Shown one piece after another: positions 33,914-45,966 of a stretch of DNA of 64,000 nucleotides. A program made the translations under genes and the position numbers. The notes under the pieces were generated by a model. The model did no database searches and had not been told where the DNA came from. It worked only from the letters and a program-made list of their open reading frames with translations. Source of the stretch: Prillingera fragicola (lineage: Eukaryota > Basidiomycota > Tremellomycetes > Trichosporonales > Trichosporonaceae); NCBI GenBank assembly GCA_002335605.1, contig BEDY01000004.1, positions 434,001-498,000 on the forward strand, read 5' to 3'. Numbering within the stretch: position 1 is the stretch's first letter; each line of letters opens with the position of its first letter.

Positions 33914-34864
33914 ATGCGCCCAACAGCAAGCATCCTCGGCGCCTCGCGCCTCCCCCTCACGAGCAAGCGCGGTAACAAGGACTATTACAAGGGCACACGC
34001 CAGGCCTACGTTCCCGGAGGCGGACACCGCACCGGACCTCCCGGACAGTATGTTGTTCACGGAAAGGCAAAGTACAGGGTGTCGGATACTCAAGTTCGTG
34101 TGTTTGTTGGACCGGGTATTGAGAAGATTGAGGAGACGACTGTGAGTGGGCTTTTTCCTTTGTTTCTGGGGCTGTGGACGGCGGAGAGTGAGAGGAGACT
34201 GGAGATGGATGGACGGAGCTGCTTGTCTGGCCTCTGGGGTTGTTGCTGCTTCCTTTGGGTAGCTTTGGCACCTCTGGAGCGAACTCTGAAGCCTCTGTTC
34301 AGCTGCCGTCTCATCTCTATCACTCGCTACGCCTTGCTCCATTCACCGTCCACCTTCCTTCATCCACCACATCTGGCGAAGTGACGATAGACAGAAGTCG
34401 CTATGCCGTACCCGCTACTTGTCAGCTTGCTGGCAGTAGTAAAGGCGCGGCCAAATGTGCATTGACTTCATGCACCACCCTCTGATCGCCTCTGTTCACT
34501 CGTGTTTTCTCGCAGTGGACAACCCTCCTCCACAAGCAAGCAGAACACAAGCTAACCCCGTCAGCTCAAGCCCTACGTGACGACCAAGACTGTTGCCATG
34601 GCCAAGGCCCCCCTCCCCAGCTTCTCCCCCATGGTGCCACGCCCCGCCAAGGGTGAAGTCGGGTCGCGCAGGGATCCGCGCATCTTTTCGCGCATCTACA
34701 ACAACTTGCCCCTTGTGCAAAAGCAGGCGCTCATCATGCAGTCGCGCCGCGAGTGGTGGACTGCGCTCGCCCAGCGTTTCCCTGCCCCGGAAAGGCACGC
34801 AGCTGTGGCCGAGGAGGCCAAGACGCTTGAGGTCGAGGGGCGCGCGGACAAGGCCGAGGCATAG
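33914..34864 (+). CDS. MRPL27: Mitochondrial ribosomal protein mL41
   Basis: Large-subunit mitoribosomal protein mL41 (yeast MRPL27). Two exons, 33914-34141 and 34565-34864, give about 175 residues. The N-terminus is positively charged (MRPTASILGASRLPLTSKRG) and followed by NKDYYKGTRQAYVPGGGHRT and YVVHGKAKYRV, the family core. Exon 2 starts LKPYVTTKTVAM, again typical, then a lineage-specific extension ending GRADKAEA. The 423-nt intron (34142-34564) is about ten times longer than the common intron here and appears to carry a C/D box snoRNA. Confidence 0.9.
34375..34490 (+). ncRNA. Probable intronic C/D box snoRNA (snR55/SNORD33-like)
   Basis: Inside the mL41 intron a terminal stem GGCGA (34375-34379)/TCGCC (34486-34490) brackets a C box-like GTGACGA (34381-34387; one change from RTGATGA) and a D box CTGA (34482-34485). 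The 11 bases at 34469-34479 (CATGCACCACC), lying two bases upstream of the D box, are fully complementary to the universally conserved 18S rRNA element GGTGGTGCATG. By the D+5 rule the base at 34477 would select the U of that element, the position methylated by yeast snR55 and human SNORD33 (established knowledge). The 3' end is 74 nt from the 3' splice site. The imperfect C box and lack of a clear C'/D' pair keep confidence moderate. Confidence 0.62.
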
Positions 34865-34933
34865 AGGGCAGTAGCATTGCATGCATGTATATCACTCGGC
34901 GGCGTTACCACTCACGTTGTCGTCTACGTAATT

Positions 34934-36234
34934 CTAATACCCCTTCTCCCGGTCGACGACATTCATCAGCTCACCCCCCTCCCTGACGCGCTTGACGTTG
35001 GCAATCAGCAGATCCGCGCCAGCATCAAAGTATCCAGCGAAATCAGCACTGCAGTGCGGCGTAATCACCGCGCGCGGGTGGGTGAACAGCGCATGGCCCT
35101 TGGGCAGCGGCTCGGGGTCGGTCACGTCCAGTCCCACCGCGAGGAGGCCGTGCGGGGCGTTGAGGGCTTGGAGGAGTGTTTCTGCGCGTCAGCTCGGCGG
35201 GTACGGCCGCGTACCAGACTTTACAAGGTCGCCGCGTCCGACGTTTATAAAGATTGCGTCCTCGGGCAGCGCGTCTACAGTCAGTGTCTCGTTGTGGGAT
35301 GGGGGAATCACCAAAGTGCTCCTGTGTGAGCATGTAGCGCGTCGCCGGGGTGCTCGGCATGCTGGCGATGAGGATGTCCGAGCGGCCGAGAAACTGTTTA
35401 AAGCTCGCCGCGTCCGCGGTCGAGTAGTACTGCTCTGGGATCGAGCCTGGTCGTCAGCTTGCTTCAGGCGCGAGCTTACCGTCCGGGTCTCCTGTGCCGG
35501 GAATAATGTACTGGTCGTCAGCCAACGTCGTCCAAGCCAGAGACACCTACACCCGTGTCTGCGCGCTTGGTTCCAGTCGAGTTTGCCGCGACGACGTGCA
35601 CGCCAAAGGCCTGGAGGAGGCGCGCCGTCTCGCGCGCAATAGCGCCGTAACCCAGCAGACCGGCCGTCTTGCCTCGTAGCACCTGCAGGCCGACGTGCAT
35701 GTTTCCTGGCGCATTCATCGGCGTGTCCCTGTATCGCAGCTCCTCCTTCTCTGGCCAGCGGGCCTCGGTGCGCATAATCATCACCGCGGTGTGGATGTTC
35801 ATGTAGACTGCGGTTAGCCGCTGCCATGAACAGACGCTCACTTCCTTGAATCTGCCCAATAATGTACCCCGGCATCGAGAGCGAGTGGATGCCCGAGGAC
35901 GTGCAGACGGAAATCCGCTTGCCTGCCTCGGTCTGCATGGCGGGGTGCTTCATCGCGAGATCCGCACCGGCTGCGGCGTCAGCTCGAACCAACGCCAACA
36001 CGCACCGCTGAGCAGCTGCACGGCTTTTGTCTTTCCCAGATCCTCAATCGTGATATGCGCAGGCAGGCCAAACCATCGTGTAAACCAGATATCGACCTCT
36101 TTGGCCTTTTCGGCTGGAATGTCGTTGTTGGGATAAAAGTGGACAGTGGGAAAGTGCTTGCGCACAAGGTCGAGCGTGTAGTCTGACGCTTCAAAGGTGA
36201 CTGCAATCGTGTCGAGGGGGAGAGACGAGGGCAT
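34934..36234 (-). CDS. D-isomer-specific 2-hydroxyacid dehydrogenase
   Basis: NAD(P)-dependent 2-hydroxyacid dehydrogenase/glyoxylate-reductase-type enzyme. Seven exons (36006-36234, 35842-35970, 35551-35807, 35480-35510, 35312-35446, 35215-35274, 34934-35181) with introns of only 33-40 nt join in frame to about 362 residues. The start ATG 36232-36234 gives MPSSLPLDTIAVTFEASDYT; an upstream frame exists but is less likely. The Rossmann segment is VLRGKTAGLLGYGAIARETA. Catalytic residues are visible: Arg in INVGRGDLVKS, Glu in DVTDPEPLPKG and His in VITPHCS. The GTGDPDGSIPEQYYS loop sits partly on the 31-nt microexon. Substrate cannot be told; glyoxylate, hydroxypyruvate or D-lactate type acids are possible. 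Confidence 0.88.
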
Positions 36235-39200
36235 CTCGGTGGCTGGGGAGGAGCTGGCTACGGCAATGATGAGGAGAGTGGACAAAGTAGTGGAGACGAG
36301 TCGAGGTGGGCGATGGATGACACATGTCGCGGCAATCAATCAAGCGTGCCTGGAAAGCTCGGACATTACCGAAGTGGTGGCTGTGGTGACAACCTGCTGA
36401 GGTGATCCAGTGATTGCGAACGGGCGCCTCAGATGCTCACCCACTCTGCACTCTTCTGAGCAAGCGTGAGTACGGTACGGGCTACTAGCGCTGATCGCAA
36501 CGAGAGCCTTCTCTGCAGTCCGTTGGTCAATCGGTCACTTGTTGATCCTATCTCGTGCAGGTGCCCATGAGAGCCTCTACGCACCTTGCCCTCTTCGTGA
36601 GGATGGCAGAGACTCGGATAGCCTGCATGTGGCCTGACCTGCACTGCTCACTAGGAAGGCAGCAGGTGCTGCCACCAAGCACTCTGGAGACAACATCAGA
36701 GGCACGTCCACGCCGTCACTCCTCGCATGAGCGAATGAACCTAGCCGTGTGCAGGTGCTGGAAACAGTACCAAGAAGCAACGCCACTCGGTGCGAGCATC
36801 TGCACATCGCAACCTGCACTCACACCGTAACCACAATCCACAACGCACGCAGTCGTCCACCCGCAGCAGCGACATCACGCGCCCAAGCTCGCAGTGTTCC
36901 AGGCCACTCCAGATCTACTTTTCCAGCAGATCTAGCCCGAAATCCCACCGCGGTATCTCCCGGCGCACAACACTGAGCGCCACCATGGTCGCCGTCATCG
37001 GTCCACGTCGTCATGACGTTGACCGGAATCCAGCGCCACATACCGCGTTATGCGCAGAGTGGCTATCTGGGCCTGTCTCAGATGCTCACCCGAACACGGC
37101 GCCTATGGCTATGGCTACGCACATGCGCGCGCTGGCTGATCCTGATTCTAGAACAACGTCCCCGTTCCGTTGTTTCCGTTGGATCTTCGTGCGTGCCATC
37201 ATGTGTGCGTATCATGTGCTTCGCATGTGCAGCACAGCGACGGCCCGGCCGCGTGCCCGCATGGCAGTGTACGGCTCATTGACGGAACGTGTTCGGTGTG
37301 TTTGTCTGCTGACTCTGCCAGAGTGGCAGTGTGTGGCGACCATGAGGCTCATGTCTATGTGTCTGTGTTGGGCTTTGGTTACCGGCGCGTTCTCGGTCGT
37401 TTGGGGACGTGAACACCGAGATGTGTAACACACTCTGAGGTGTACATTACGACAGCTGACTGTCGCCATGCCGAGGCTCGACTGCTGTTTGGCGCGGTGA
37501 CTGACACCCGGTGCCCGCCCTCATGCCTGTCTCGCGAGCTTTAACAACTTGGTGGCGCAGGCGGCCACTGAAGCGTAGACGATGCTTACCCTCGGCACAG
37601 CAGCGACAAGCACACGTAGCGGCGTTTCAACCCTCGGCAACCTAATCGTCGACACCGCGCCAACACCGCCCCAAGCCCACACGACAGTGTCAACACGGTC
37701 AACTCAACTCAGTTGGGTTTCTAGGTTTCGGCCTCCCAAGCACACGACGCCGGCCTGGCCAAAGCCGTCGCGAGGTAACGTCTTGTCGAGCACGCTACAC
37801 GAGAGTGTACACGGCTAGTGCTGATGCTCCTCTCGTAGAGCCGAAGTGCATGCCGCCGGCTTGGGAAGCTGGGAATCGGCGAGAATAGCAGTCCATACCT
37901 GCCAGCGCGGACAGACACCGTCCCTCCCTGGGATTATCATCTTTGTGCACGCATTTGCCGTTCGTTTCAAGTTTTATCAAGTCAGCTCCTTGTGGTGGTG
38001 TGCTGCGCGCGGCGTTTGGTCGAGACGCACAGCCGGCGACATTCGTGCTGAGACACGACACGGCGTGCCTCGTCGCTGGAGGGGAATGTCGGCGTGCGTC
38101 CGTGTAAGTGGGTCTGGGCCAGCTGTACCCCGCACAACGGCACATTGCACTTGTGCCTTTGAGTTACAGTTCCAGTCGCTGTTGCTTTGCTTTCGTGGCT
38201 GTGCCTCTGAGTGGTGGGGGACATGAGTCGAGTGCCTCGCCAGCGAGTGCACTGCCCTGCGTTTCGTCGTTGAGTTTCCGACGGGGTTTGCAATGCGTCG
38301 CCGTCTACTGTTCATTTGGTAGTTTCAATCCATTCAGAGAACATGCGTAGAGGGGACATTGCCTGACATCCACACGCCATGCTGATGTAGAAGCTGGACG
38401 ATTGAGCCACAACCTGGCCCAGCCAGCCGTCAGCCACTCGCCAACGCCGGGGACCACACCGCCCACCAACCCGGCCACCAGAAAGGACGAGTCTTGGCGG
38501 CCGACACGGTCGGGCTGCTCGCTGTCGTCGTACCTGGGGGAGCGCTGCTGTTGGTGCCTCGACGCGACAGACCAGCCCGACACGACACGACACGCACGCC
38601 GCCCTCCCCGTGCCGTGAGCCTCTGTTCCTCGTCCATGTACGCGACCGCTCCGCTCCGTCGCGGCCAGGCTTGGCAGAGTGAAGCACAAAGTTGCCTCCG
38701 ACGGACGCTGCACGACCTCGGGGAATAAATTGGTGCAGTCTTTCCAGTCGGGGGATTATGCCCATGCCGATCGCCAGGCCGCGTCAGGGCATGGGACCGC
38801 ACAGGCTGTGGTTATTCAACAGCAACAAACGCACAGAGCGCAGCAGTGGGCTGGCTGGGCACGCTCCCGGACTCGCCATACGGTGCACGATGCAGCCAAG
38901 ACCAGTAAGCAGGGGTGGAATAGAAAGAAGCAGGGGAGGAATAGAAAGCAACAATGCGGAGACTGGTGTTCTATGGACATCTTTCCGTGGGCGTCTGTGC
39001 AGCACAAGGGAGCGCAGATGTGTGTCTCAGAGTGATCGCCCTGGTGCGTCCAATTCCAGCCAGGGGGTTTCCTGTTGTTCCCGTTGCTGGGTGCTGCGCT
39101 CGTCGCTGCAGATGCAATTTGTGACCATACACGCTCAAGCTTCAAGACAGGTTTCTCATCTCTAGCTGTTGCTGCTGCTGCTGCGATCAGAACGGAAATA

Positions 39201-40140
39201 ACCGACTCAGGCCTCGACCTGTTGTACTTTCCAAGGCCTCGACCTGCTTTTGGCTTTTTGGGAAAAGGGGGAATCCTGATCTGATGGCCGTGCCTGGGCG
39301 TTTGAGTATGTTGGCCTGGCGACGCGTCTGGCTCGGCGGATCTGCGGGGAAGGGGGGCGCAGTGAGATTCATTGACCTGGGGCCTGGAGCGTGGTCTGGA
39401 CGTGGGAGGCGTGGGCCCTGAGTCAGTGCCAAGGCGTGAGAGTAGAGGGCGCTTTGTGTGTGTTTGAACTAGACTAGTGCCGGGGCCCGTGCCGGTTCTT
39501 GTGTTCCTTGGACAGATGTGAGTGTTCCTGACATTCTGGACCCAGGCAGCTGGAGTGAGATGAGCAGAGTTGTCCACCCAGGCATGCACTTGCTTGGCTC
39601 CAGTGCCCCTCCCTTGCGAGCCTCGCGAGGTGGCCCAGCAGCAGCTGCAGATTGTCTACGTGCGTGCATGCAGTAGTGGGCCAGGCCAGGAGCAGCAAAC
39701 GAGCCCTGTTCCGTGTCTGCGCTGGCTGCGATGGAGCGAGCCGAGACCATTGAGTGTGAGTGACAGTGGTAGTTGCAGACGGCGACGAGTGAATCTGCAG
39801 CCTGCCTTGGAGACCAGCACGCCACTACACGACCACTCTCACCACTACTCTCTTGCTCATTCTCACTGCTGCTGCGACCTCCATCTTCATCATTGTTCAC
39901 ACACACAGCACACACTCCCATCAACACCGTCAACACTTCGAGTCCTGCCATCGCACCACTCCCACTCGACCACATCGCATAAACCTCCTACCACTCCCGC
40001 CAAAATTAAACAGCAACGTGCTGGCAACAACTCTCAACAGTTGCTAGCCCACCCAAGAAGCCACTTCTTGTTCTTCCCATCACACTTCCACCACGACACC
40101 GTTGGCCACTGCGCCGCCATCCCTCTCGCCCCCCTGGGTG
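36235..40140. other. 3.9-kb gene-poor region
   Basis: No open frame in this long stretch shows recognisable similarity or the codon bias of the neighbouring genes. It contains a pair of 18-bp direct repeats (38910-38927, 38931-38948; CAGGGGNGGAATAGAAAG) and a 13-bp repeat AGGCCTCGACCTG at 39209-39221 and 39234-39246. The C/T- and CA-rich part from about 39820 probably is promoter and 5' UTR of the next gene. Confidence 0.4.
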
Positions 40141-41364
40141 ATGCCCCCCGTCGCCTCATCTTCAGCCGGCCCAGTTGCAGTCCCCACTCACCCCTCTCCC
40201 TATCTCCGTCCCATAGCCCGCCAAGCACCACCACCACCACCTCCCATGCCCGTCCAGGTCGCAACTGCAACTGAGCCGGCACTCGCCGCACCCAGCGCTC
40301 TTGCGTTTGCGAGCGCAAGTGCTGGACCCAGCACACCATGGGCAACGCGCTTCTTTCTCGCCTCGGACTTTGAGACCCCGGCACTCGACCCGTCCTTCCC
40401 GGCGGGTCCCAGTTCTCGATGCTCGGTGAGTCTTGCTTCTAGCTTCCAGCGCTGCTCGTCGGTTTGCAGCTTCCTTTTTGCATGCTTCTTGCTGCAGAGA
40501 GACGAAAAAAAGCCCTATCTGGGTTCACACTCGGTTCACCCAGTGCCACACACGCCACACACCCTGAACACATACTGACAGCGACAGTCTGAACCTCCCT
40601 CGCATTTCCCAGAAATGACAGTCCGCGCTCAGCGTAGCCGGTCGGTGAGCCGTACTCCCAGTCTCCCACCATCAGGAGACAGCAGGACGGACCTCAAGAG
40701 CTTGCCCGTCACGGTGAGTAGACGTTTGTGGTGGTGATCGACGACGCAGGCCTGGACTAAATGGCGCATTCGGGGGGTTTGTGGCCGATGCCCGGACCGG
40801 CGCCACACTCCTGCGATGCGTGCGTCGGCGTGGCCAGCGACGAGCATGAAGCAGTGCCCAGCGTCGTCGATACCACGCCTTGTGGCAGCAACTAACATGT
40901 CCCAGCCCAAAGTAACCTCGCCCGCGTCCGACCCACTACTCCCACCCGACCCCCTCCCGCTTCCCCCTCCTCTTGCCGCCGCGCCTTCTGCCCCCTGCCG
41001 CCCATCACTGGCTGCCTCGCCCTTGACCCCCGCGCAGCCCCCAGCACGGTCCTACAGCGACTACTCGTCGTACAAGTCGCACGCGGCGCACTACGACAGC
41101 ACCCCGGTTACCCCTTCGTACGACGTCCTGCAGTCGACCCAGTACGGCGCGTACACTGACCTGTTCCTGCTCGAGCCCCACGAGTACGACTCGATCACCG
41201 ACGGCGAGCTCGTCCGTCTCTTTGACCGCGGCGTGATTGACGCGCGGGTGCTGGGACAGATTGTCGATGCGAGCCTGCGTATTCAGCGCGCGTGCACCGA
41301 TGCCGACCGGGCAGTCAGCATCAAGACCCGCAGGGCAATGATCCGCCATGCTCTCGAGGAGTAG
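40141..41364 (+). CDS. Orphan Pro/Ser-rich protein with conserved-looking C-terminus
   Basis: Unrecognised gene. Three exons fit (40141-40425, 40588-40713, 40906-41364; introns 162 and 192 nt) and give about 289 residues. The first ATG in frame is 40141. The N-terminal two-thirds are low-complexity (runs of Pro, Ala, Ser; SRSVSRTPSLPPSGDSRT). The C-terminal third is compact and looks folded: YGAYTDLFLLEPHEYDSITD, then GELVRLFDRGVIDARVLGQI, and a basic helix ending RRAMIRHALEE. No signal peptide or membrane segment. It stands alone between two multi-kilobase gaps, which in fungi often marks developmentally or environmentally regulated genes; this is inference. Exon joins are less certain than elsewhere. 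Confidence 0.55.
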
Positions 41365-43522
41365 GGGCGCTACGAGAACGAGGAAGGAGTGGACGACCTG
41401 CCGGCAGGCGTCCACTCTTGTCCTCGCGCTTCAGACGCAGCTGCCCTCGCCCCTGCCCCGCATAGCCATCGCGCCTGCCCGCCGCTGCATCAGCACTGCC
41501 CAGCCGCGCGGCTAGCCCGGCACGACCCCCACGCAACCATTACGCCCGCCCGCGGACATGATATTGTAACCCCCTCCGCACGACACGACGAACCAAACGA
41601 CGCATATCGGCCCACTCCCGCTTTCGGGTTGCCGAGAAGATACAAGATGCAGAAGAAGAAGAACAAGTAGAGCTCCCGCCGCGGCTCACTGAGCCTAGAG
41701 CCAGCTAGACACCCCCCGTGCTATTGTCGCTACACGAACAATTTGTGATTTATCTCCCACCCCCTTTGTATATGGATGCACGGACAATGTGACTTTTTAC
41801 GTTTTGTGCTCGAGTGTGCTGCACGCGCTGCAGGGCTGGGAGAGCAGAGCGGACTTTAAGCTACTACTGCCCCGGCCCGACCAGCCTAATCGGCGCTGAA
41901 GTGTAAAGCCTCCTAGCTCTACATTCTTAACACCCACCGAGCCATGACCTCGTATATTCCTGCTGCACGCAGGTGTCCGAGGTGACAACCCCACTATCGG
42001 GCACAGCGCCGAGATCTAGAAAGCAGGGATGTGATCGATAGTGGCTGGCAAGTCCCCGCTGCGCAGGGCTCCTTGCGGAAGTCGTGCTGTGCAGTGCACG
42101 GTCAATGTCTTCATTCCTTTGGCCGTAGAGCTGCAGATCTCGAGACCTGCACTTGGACTCGTTGTGCCCGTGGATCATGGCGTTTCTGACCGCTGAGATC
42201 GTTGATCACTGATTACTCAATTGGCCAAGATGGCAGAGGTCAACAGCTCCTGAGCTCCGGAACGTCTGCACTAGGCCAGCTGGGCGACGTCTCCGGCGAA
42301 TGTGGACCACGCGAGTGGGTCGGAACGATCGAGGGGGCGGAAGCGGAACATCCTCCTTACAGCTTCTAACTAGCGGATGGAGTTGGTGGGTAGTGGCTAG
42401 TGGTGGTCTGCGTGACGACAGACAGTTGCAGACGATAAGGCTCACTGCCCGCTGGCCGCTGGATTGGCTACACTCCTCGATCCTGCATACTGCACACTGT
42501 CATTAGAGCACCGATACGCAGGCTGTGCGTCGCGAGATACTGCCATAGACCTGGCATTGGCAGCGGGCTGCACTGTGGAGCTAGACGTTCAAGGTAGGCC
42601 AAAGATGGAGTGACAAATAGCCTTGACACTGAGCCAAACGATCTCTCAACTAGTTGCCTGCCTTGTTTGCCGGCAAAGCTGGTCTGGGCTCTACGTCTCA
42701 CACCAACGATTCTGGGGCATTGACGAGCCGGGTGTGCGTGGGAATGGATGTGCACAACCCAGAGCGAGTCACAACGACTGCACTTCCAGCGTGCCGAGCA
42801 GTGTGACTGTACCTGGTGAAGGTGACAGCGCACCACACAAAGGCACCACTGTACAGTTGCTATTGCGTGGACACGCAAGTGTTGCCCTCACCACATGTAT
42901 CAATGCATCCGGTTCGTCTTCTGGGCAAGAACAGCGGGGAAGAACAGCACGATAGTCGTTCAAAGGAGTCGAGAAATGAATGTCCGGCGTTTGATAAGCA
43001 ACGGCGTGCTAGAGAGCAAGGTCAATTGATAAGATGCGAAACCACCTGGTCGCAAGCAGGACGCGTCTATACCCACGGCGAGCGAGTTCCATGCCAGCTG
43101 TCGCGTGCAAGGCCTCTTCCATACTCGGCGATGAGCATGAACATGTAGATCACGAATGCCTCGGCCCGCGGCGCAGCCACCGCCACCATGCTAGCCTGCG
43201 GAGACTCCACACTGACGCCGACGCCGCAGCTCTTCCGCCCTCCCTCCCGAGCAGCAGCGTCAACCTTGAGGTGTCCCGCAACCTTGTCCTTTGCCATTTG
43301 CTCTGCATGCTGTAATCTCTCTACACACTCTCTCTCATACACAATCACTCTTTAGGCAAACTCTGGTTCAAGCGCTACTTTCCGCACTCCCTCCACTCGC
43401 CTCTTCTCACACTCGCCGCACTTCAATCCATCTTCCCTCCCCAGTCGACAACTCGCACTTTATCCACTTCACTCCCACACACACTCACCCACCACGACCG
43501 ACCCCAGCACCACCCCAGCGGG
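41365..43522. other. 2.2-kb gene-poor region
   Basis: No supported gene. The last 250 bases (43290-43520) are dominated by CACTC/CACAC-type pyrimidine-rich sequence and are probably promoter and 5' UTR of the GT71 gene. GATAAG elements at 42992-42997 and 43029-43034 could be GATA-factor sites. Confidence 0.35.
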
Positions 43523-45452
43523 ATGCTCCCGCCCATTCTTCGCCGCCTGCTGTGCGCGCCCCTCGCGCTCGTGCTCCTCGTCCTTGCGACTCTCTCGCTG
43601 TATCTCGGCCTGACGCGCCCCGCCGGACGCTGGCGGACCGGCTACCGCGGATCAAGCGGCACAGTCCAGGCCGGCGCAGCAGCAGTAGCCGCAGGCGACT
43701 ACCGCGGGGGGCCTGTAAAGCCCGACGGCGTCGTCGTCGCGCCGCCGCCGCCGGACGTGGCCGACCTCGCCCCGCTGCCGGACACGTACACGGCGTTCTT
43801 CCCCGGCCGTGCCCTGCCGCAGTCAATAGCAAAGTCGGGGGAGCTCGCGCAGCGCCTGCATGCGTGGCTCAACCGGCCGGCGGAGAGCCATGCGGATGCA
43901 GAAGAGGCGAACCGCAGGGGATGCCCGCTCGTGCTCGCTGATGAGCTCGTGAACAAGGATCAGCTCAAGGGTGATGCCAAGTATTGGCGAGACGTCGTCA
44001 CTGCCGAGCAGGTCGTGATGCGCCGCGCAGAGCTCGTGCAGTGGCTTGCGGATAAGCTTGAGGCTGGAGAGGAGGTCGTCGGGACGCAGAACACGGGCAG
44101 CGGCCGAGGGATTGTGTTGACAGCTGGAAACAAGGTGAGTGTGCGGTGGGCTGCGGCGAGAGCTAGTGTCGTGTAAAGTGCTTGGTGGTGGTCACCTGGG
44201 GTGAGATCTAAGCGCTGCGGTGTCCTCTGCACGAATGCTGCACGGCTCCTTGGGCGGCTTGTGAGCAGGCTATGCGGAGGTATCCAGGACGCCACTGTTC
44301 ATGATCGCGCGCTTGTCCGCACCGGCTGAGGCACACGTGTACTCGTGCACTCGTTTAGCTCCACCTGCGCGCCATGCTGACCCACAGGACACGACGCGCC
44401 GCCTCTTTGTCCTCCTGCGCGCGCTCAAGCGCCAAAAGGTCGGCCTTCCAATCGAAGTCTTTCACTATCCCGACGAGCTCAAGAGCGAGAAAGAACGTGC
44501 CGAGCTGAAAAAGCTCGGTGCGACAATCCGCGCTATTGAAGGTGTCACAAAGACAGAAGGCCAGTGGAAGAACTGGCAGATCAAAGGCCTTGCCCTCGTT
44601 CAGTCTTCCTTTCGCGAAATCCTCTATCTCGACAGCGACAACGTTCCCCTCCGCTCACCCGCACATCTGTTCGAGGCGCCGCTGTACGCTGACAATGGCC
44701 GGGCGGCCTTCTGGCCCGACCTGAACAAGGACCACCCTGACAATGCCGTCTGGCGACTCGTGGGCGAGACGTGCAGCCTGCAGGAATGGAGCTTTGAGTC
44801 GGGTCAGATGGTCATTGACAAGGCGGGCAACAATGGTCTCAACCTTGCTGCACTCTGGCTTGTCGCTGGAATGCTCGACAAGCGCGACTTTTGGTTCAGG
44901 ATGTGCGGCGGTGACAAGGACACTTTCCGCTGGGCCTTCAGGATGCTCAACATTGACTACGGCCGCTGCCCCCGGTGGATGAGCGCTCTGGGTCTCGAGA
45001 ACTCGTACGCGAGCGGCAGGTTCTGTGGCCAGTGAGTATCCCCTCCGCACGTCCAAGAGCACAACTGACACCCCAGCACCACACTCCAGTACGATCTCGT
45101 CACGCCCGAAGGCGCCACCGCCCCACTGCCACTATTCGTCCACTCCAACCTGCTCAAGCACCTCGGCGGCCAAGTCGAAAAGGGCCGGCTCTTCACACAC
45201 ATCAAGCGCATGACGCTCGACAGCGCCGCCGAGCGGACACTAAACTACGCCCACATGCACGTGTACAACGCGCCCGTGCGTGGGTTGTGTCTTGATTTGG
45301 ACCTGCACGCTGGCGCCGAGGCCGGGCTGGGGCCCGCGCAAAAGGCCGAGCAGCAGGCGGAGATGATCCCTGTGAGCGCCGTCGAGGGGAAGGTGTTTGA
45401 TGGGTTTGAGGAGAAATGGTGGGCTGAGGGTGGTGTTGTGGGTGGGTGGTAG
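43523..45452 (+). CDS. GT71-type alpha-mannosyltransferase
   Basis: Type II Golgi membrane glycosyltransferase of family GT71 (MNN1/MNN2 group), adding alpha-linked mannose to N- or O-glycans or cell-wall polymers. Exons 43523-44134, 44388-45031 and 45077-45452 give about 543 residues. A short cytoplasmic end (MLPPILRRLL) precedes one membrane anchor (LALVLLVLATLSLYLGL) and a Pro/Gly-rich stem. The catalytic domain shows GRGIVLTAGNK, RRLFVLLRALKRQKVGLPIE, the DxD box in REILYLDSDNVPLRS, FWPDLNKDHPDNAVWRL and ESGQMVIDK. The first intron is 253 nt. Basidiomycetes have several paralogues, so the exact linkage cannot be stated. Confidence 0.88.
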
Positions 45453-45966
45453 TAGACTTTATAGATGGTCATGTAACTTTACTACAGTACTGCGCGACTG
45501 CAGGATGGTGTGGCGATTTGGTAGCATAACATGATCGGTGGATCGGTGTCAGTGGTCGGGCTAGTCTTCTGCAGTCTCCTGTTGGCCCGCAACATTCTCT
45601 GTCCCAGACATTTCCAATGAACTCTGCACTTCTATCAACTTTGGCCACGCACGCATGTATACATGAAGGGGCGGCCAACTGTGTTCAAGGAAGGCGACAA
45701 CCGCTTACGTAAATCCAAAAGAAGTGAGCACGCTCCTCGCGGTGGAGGTTGATGAGCTTCGTCTCAAATTCAGTTACCGCAATTCTCACAACTCTCAACC
45801 CTCTCAGCGTCGTCATTTCACCAGCAAAGGAACACTCACAAGAGCTCATTCAACTACAGAGGTACACTATAAATCCTCCAGACCCGCCCACCACTCAACC
45901 AGAACCCTTTTCATCCACCCTCCTCACCAACCTCTTGACCCTTCCCCCCACCCGAACGCAACAACA
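45453..45966. promoter_or_regulatory. RTR1 upstream region
   Basis: A TATA-like CTATAAAT lies at 45868-45875, about 95 bases before the RTR1 start. Apart from that, only GT71 3' UTR and RTR1 promoter sequence is expected. Confidence 0.45.

Noticed and set aside
36790..37428. 212-codon plus-strand frame in the gene-poor region
   Set aside because: No domain, unlike codon bias, Cys/Met/Arg-rich translation typical of chance frames.
38816..39589. 257-codon minus-strand frame
   Set aside because: Low-information composition and no homologous motif; likely chance in GC-rich DNA.
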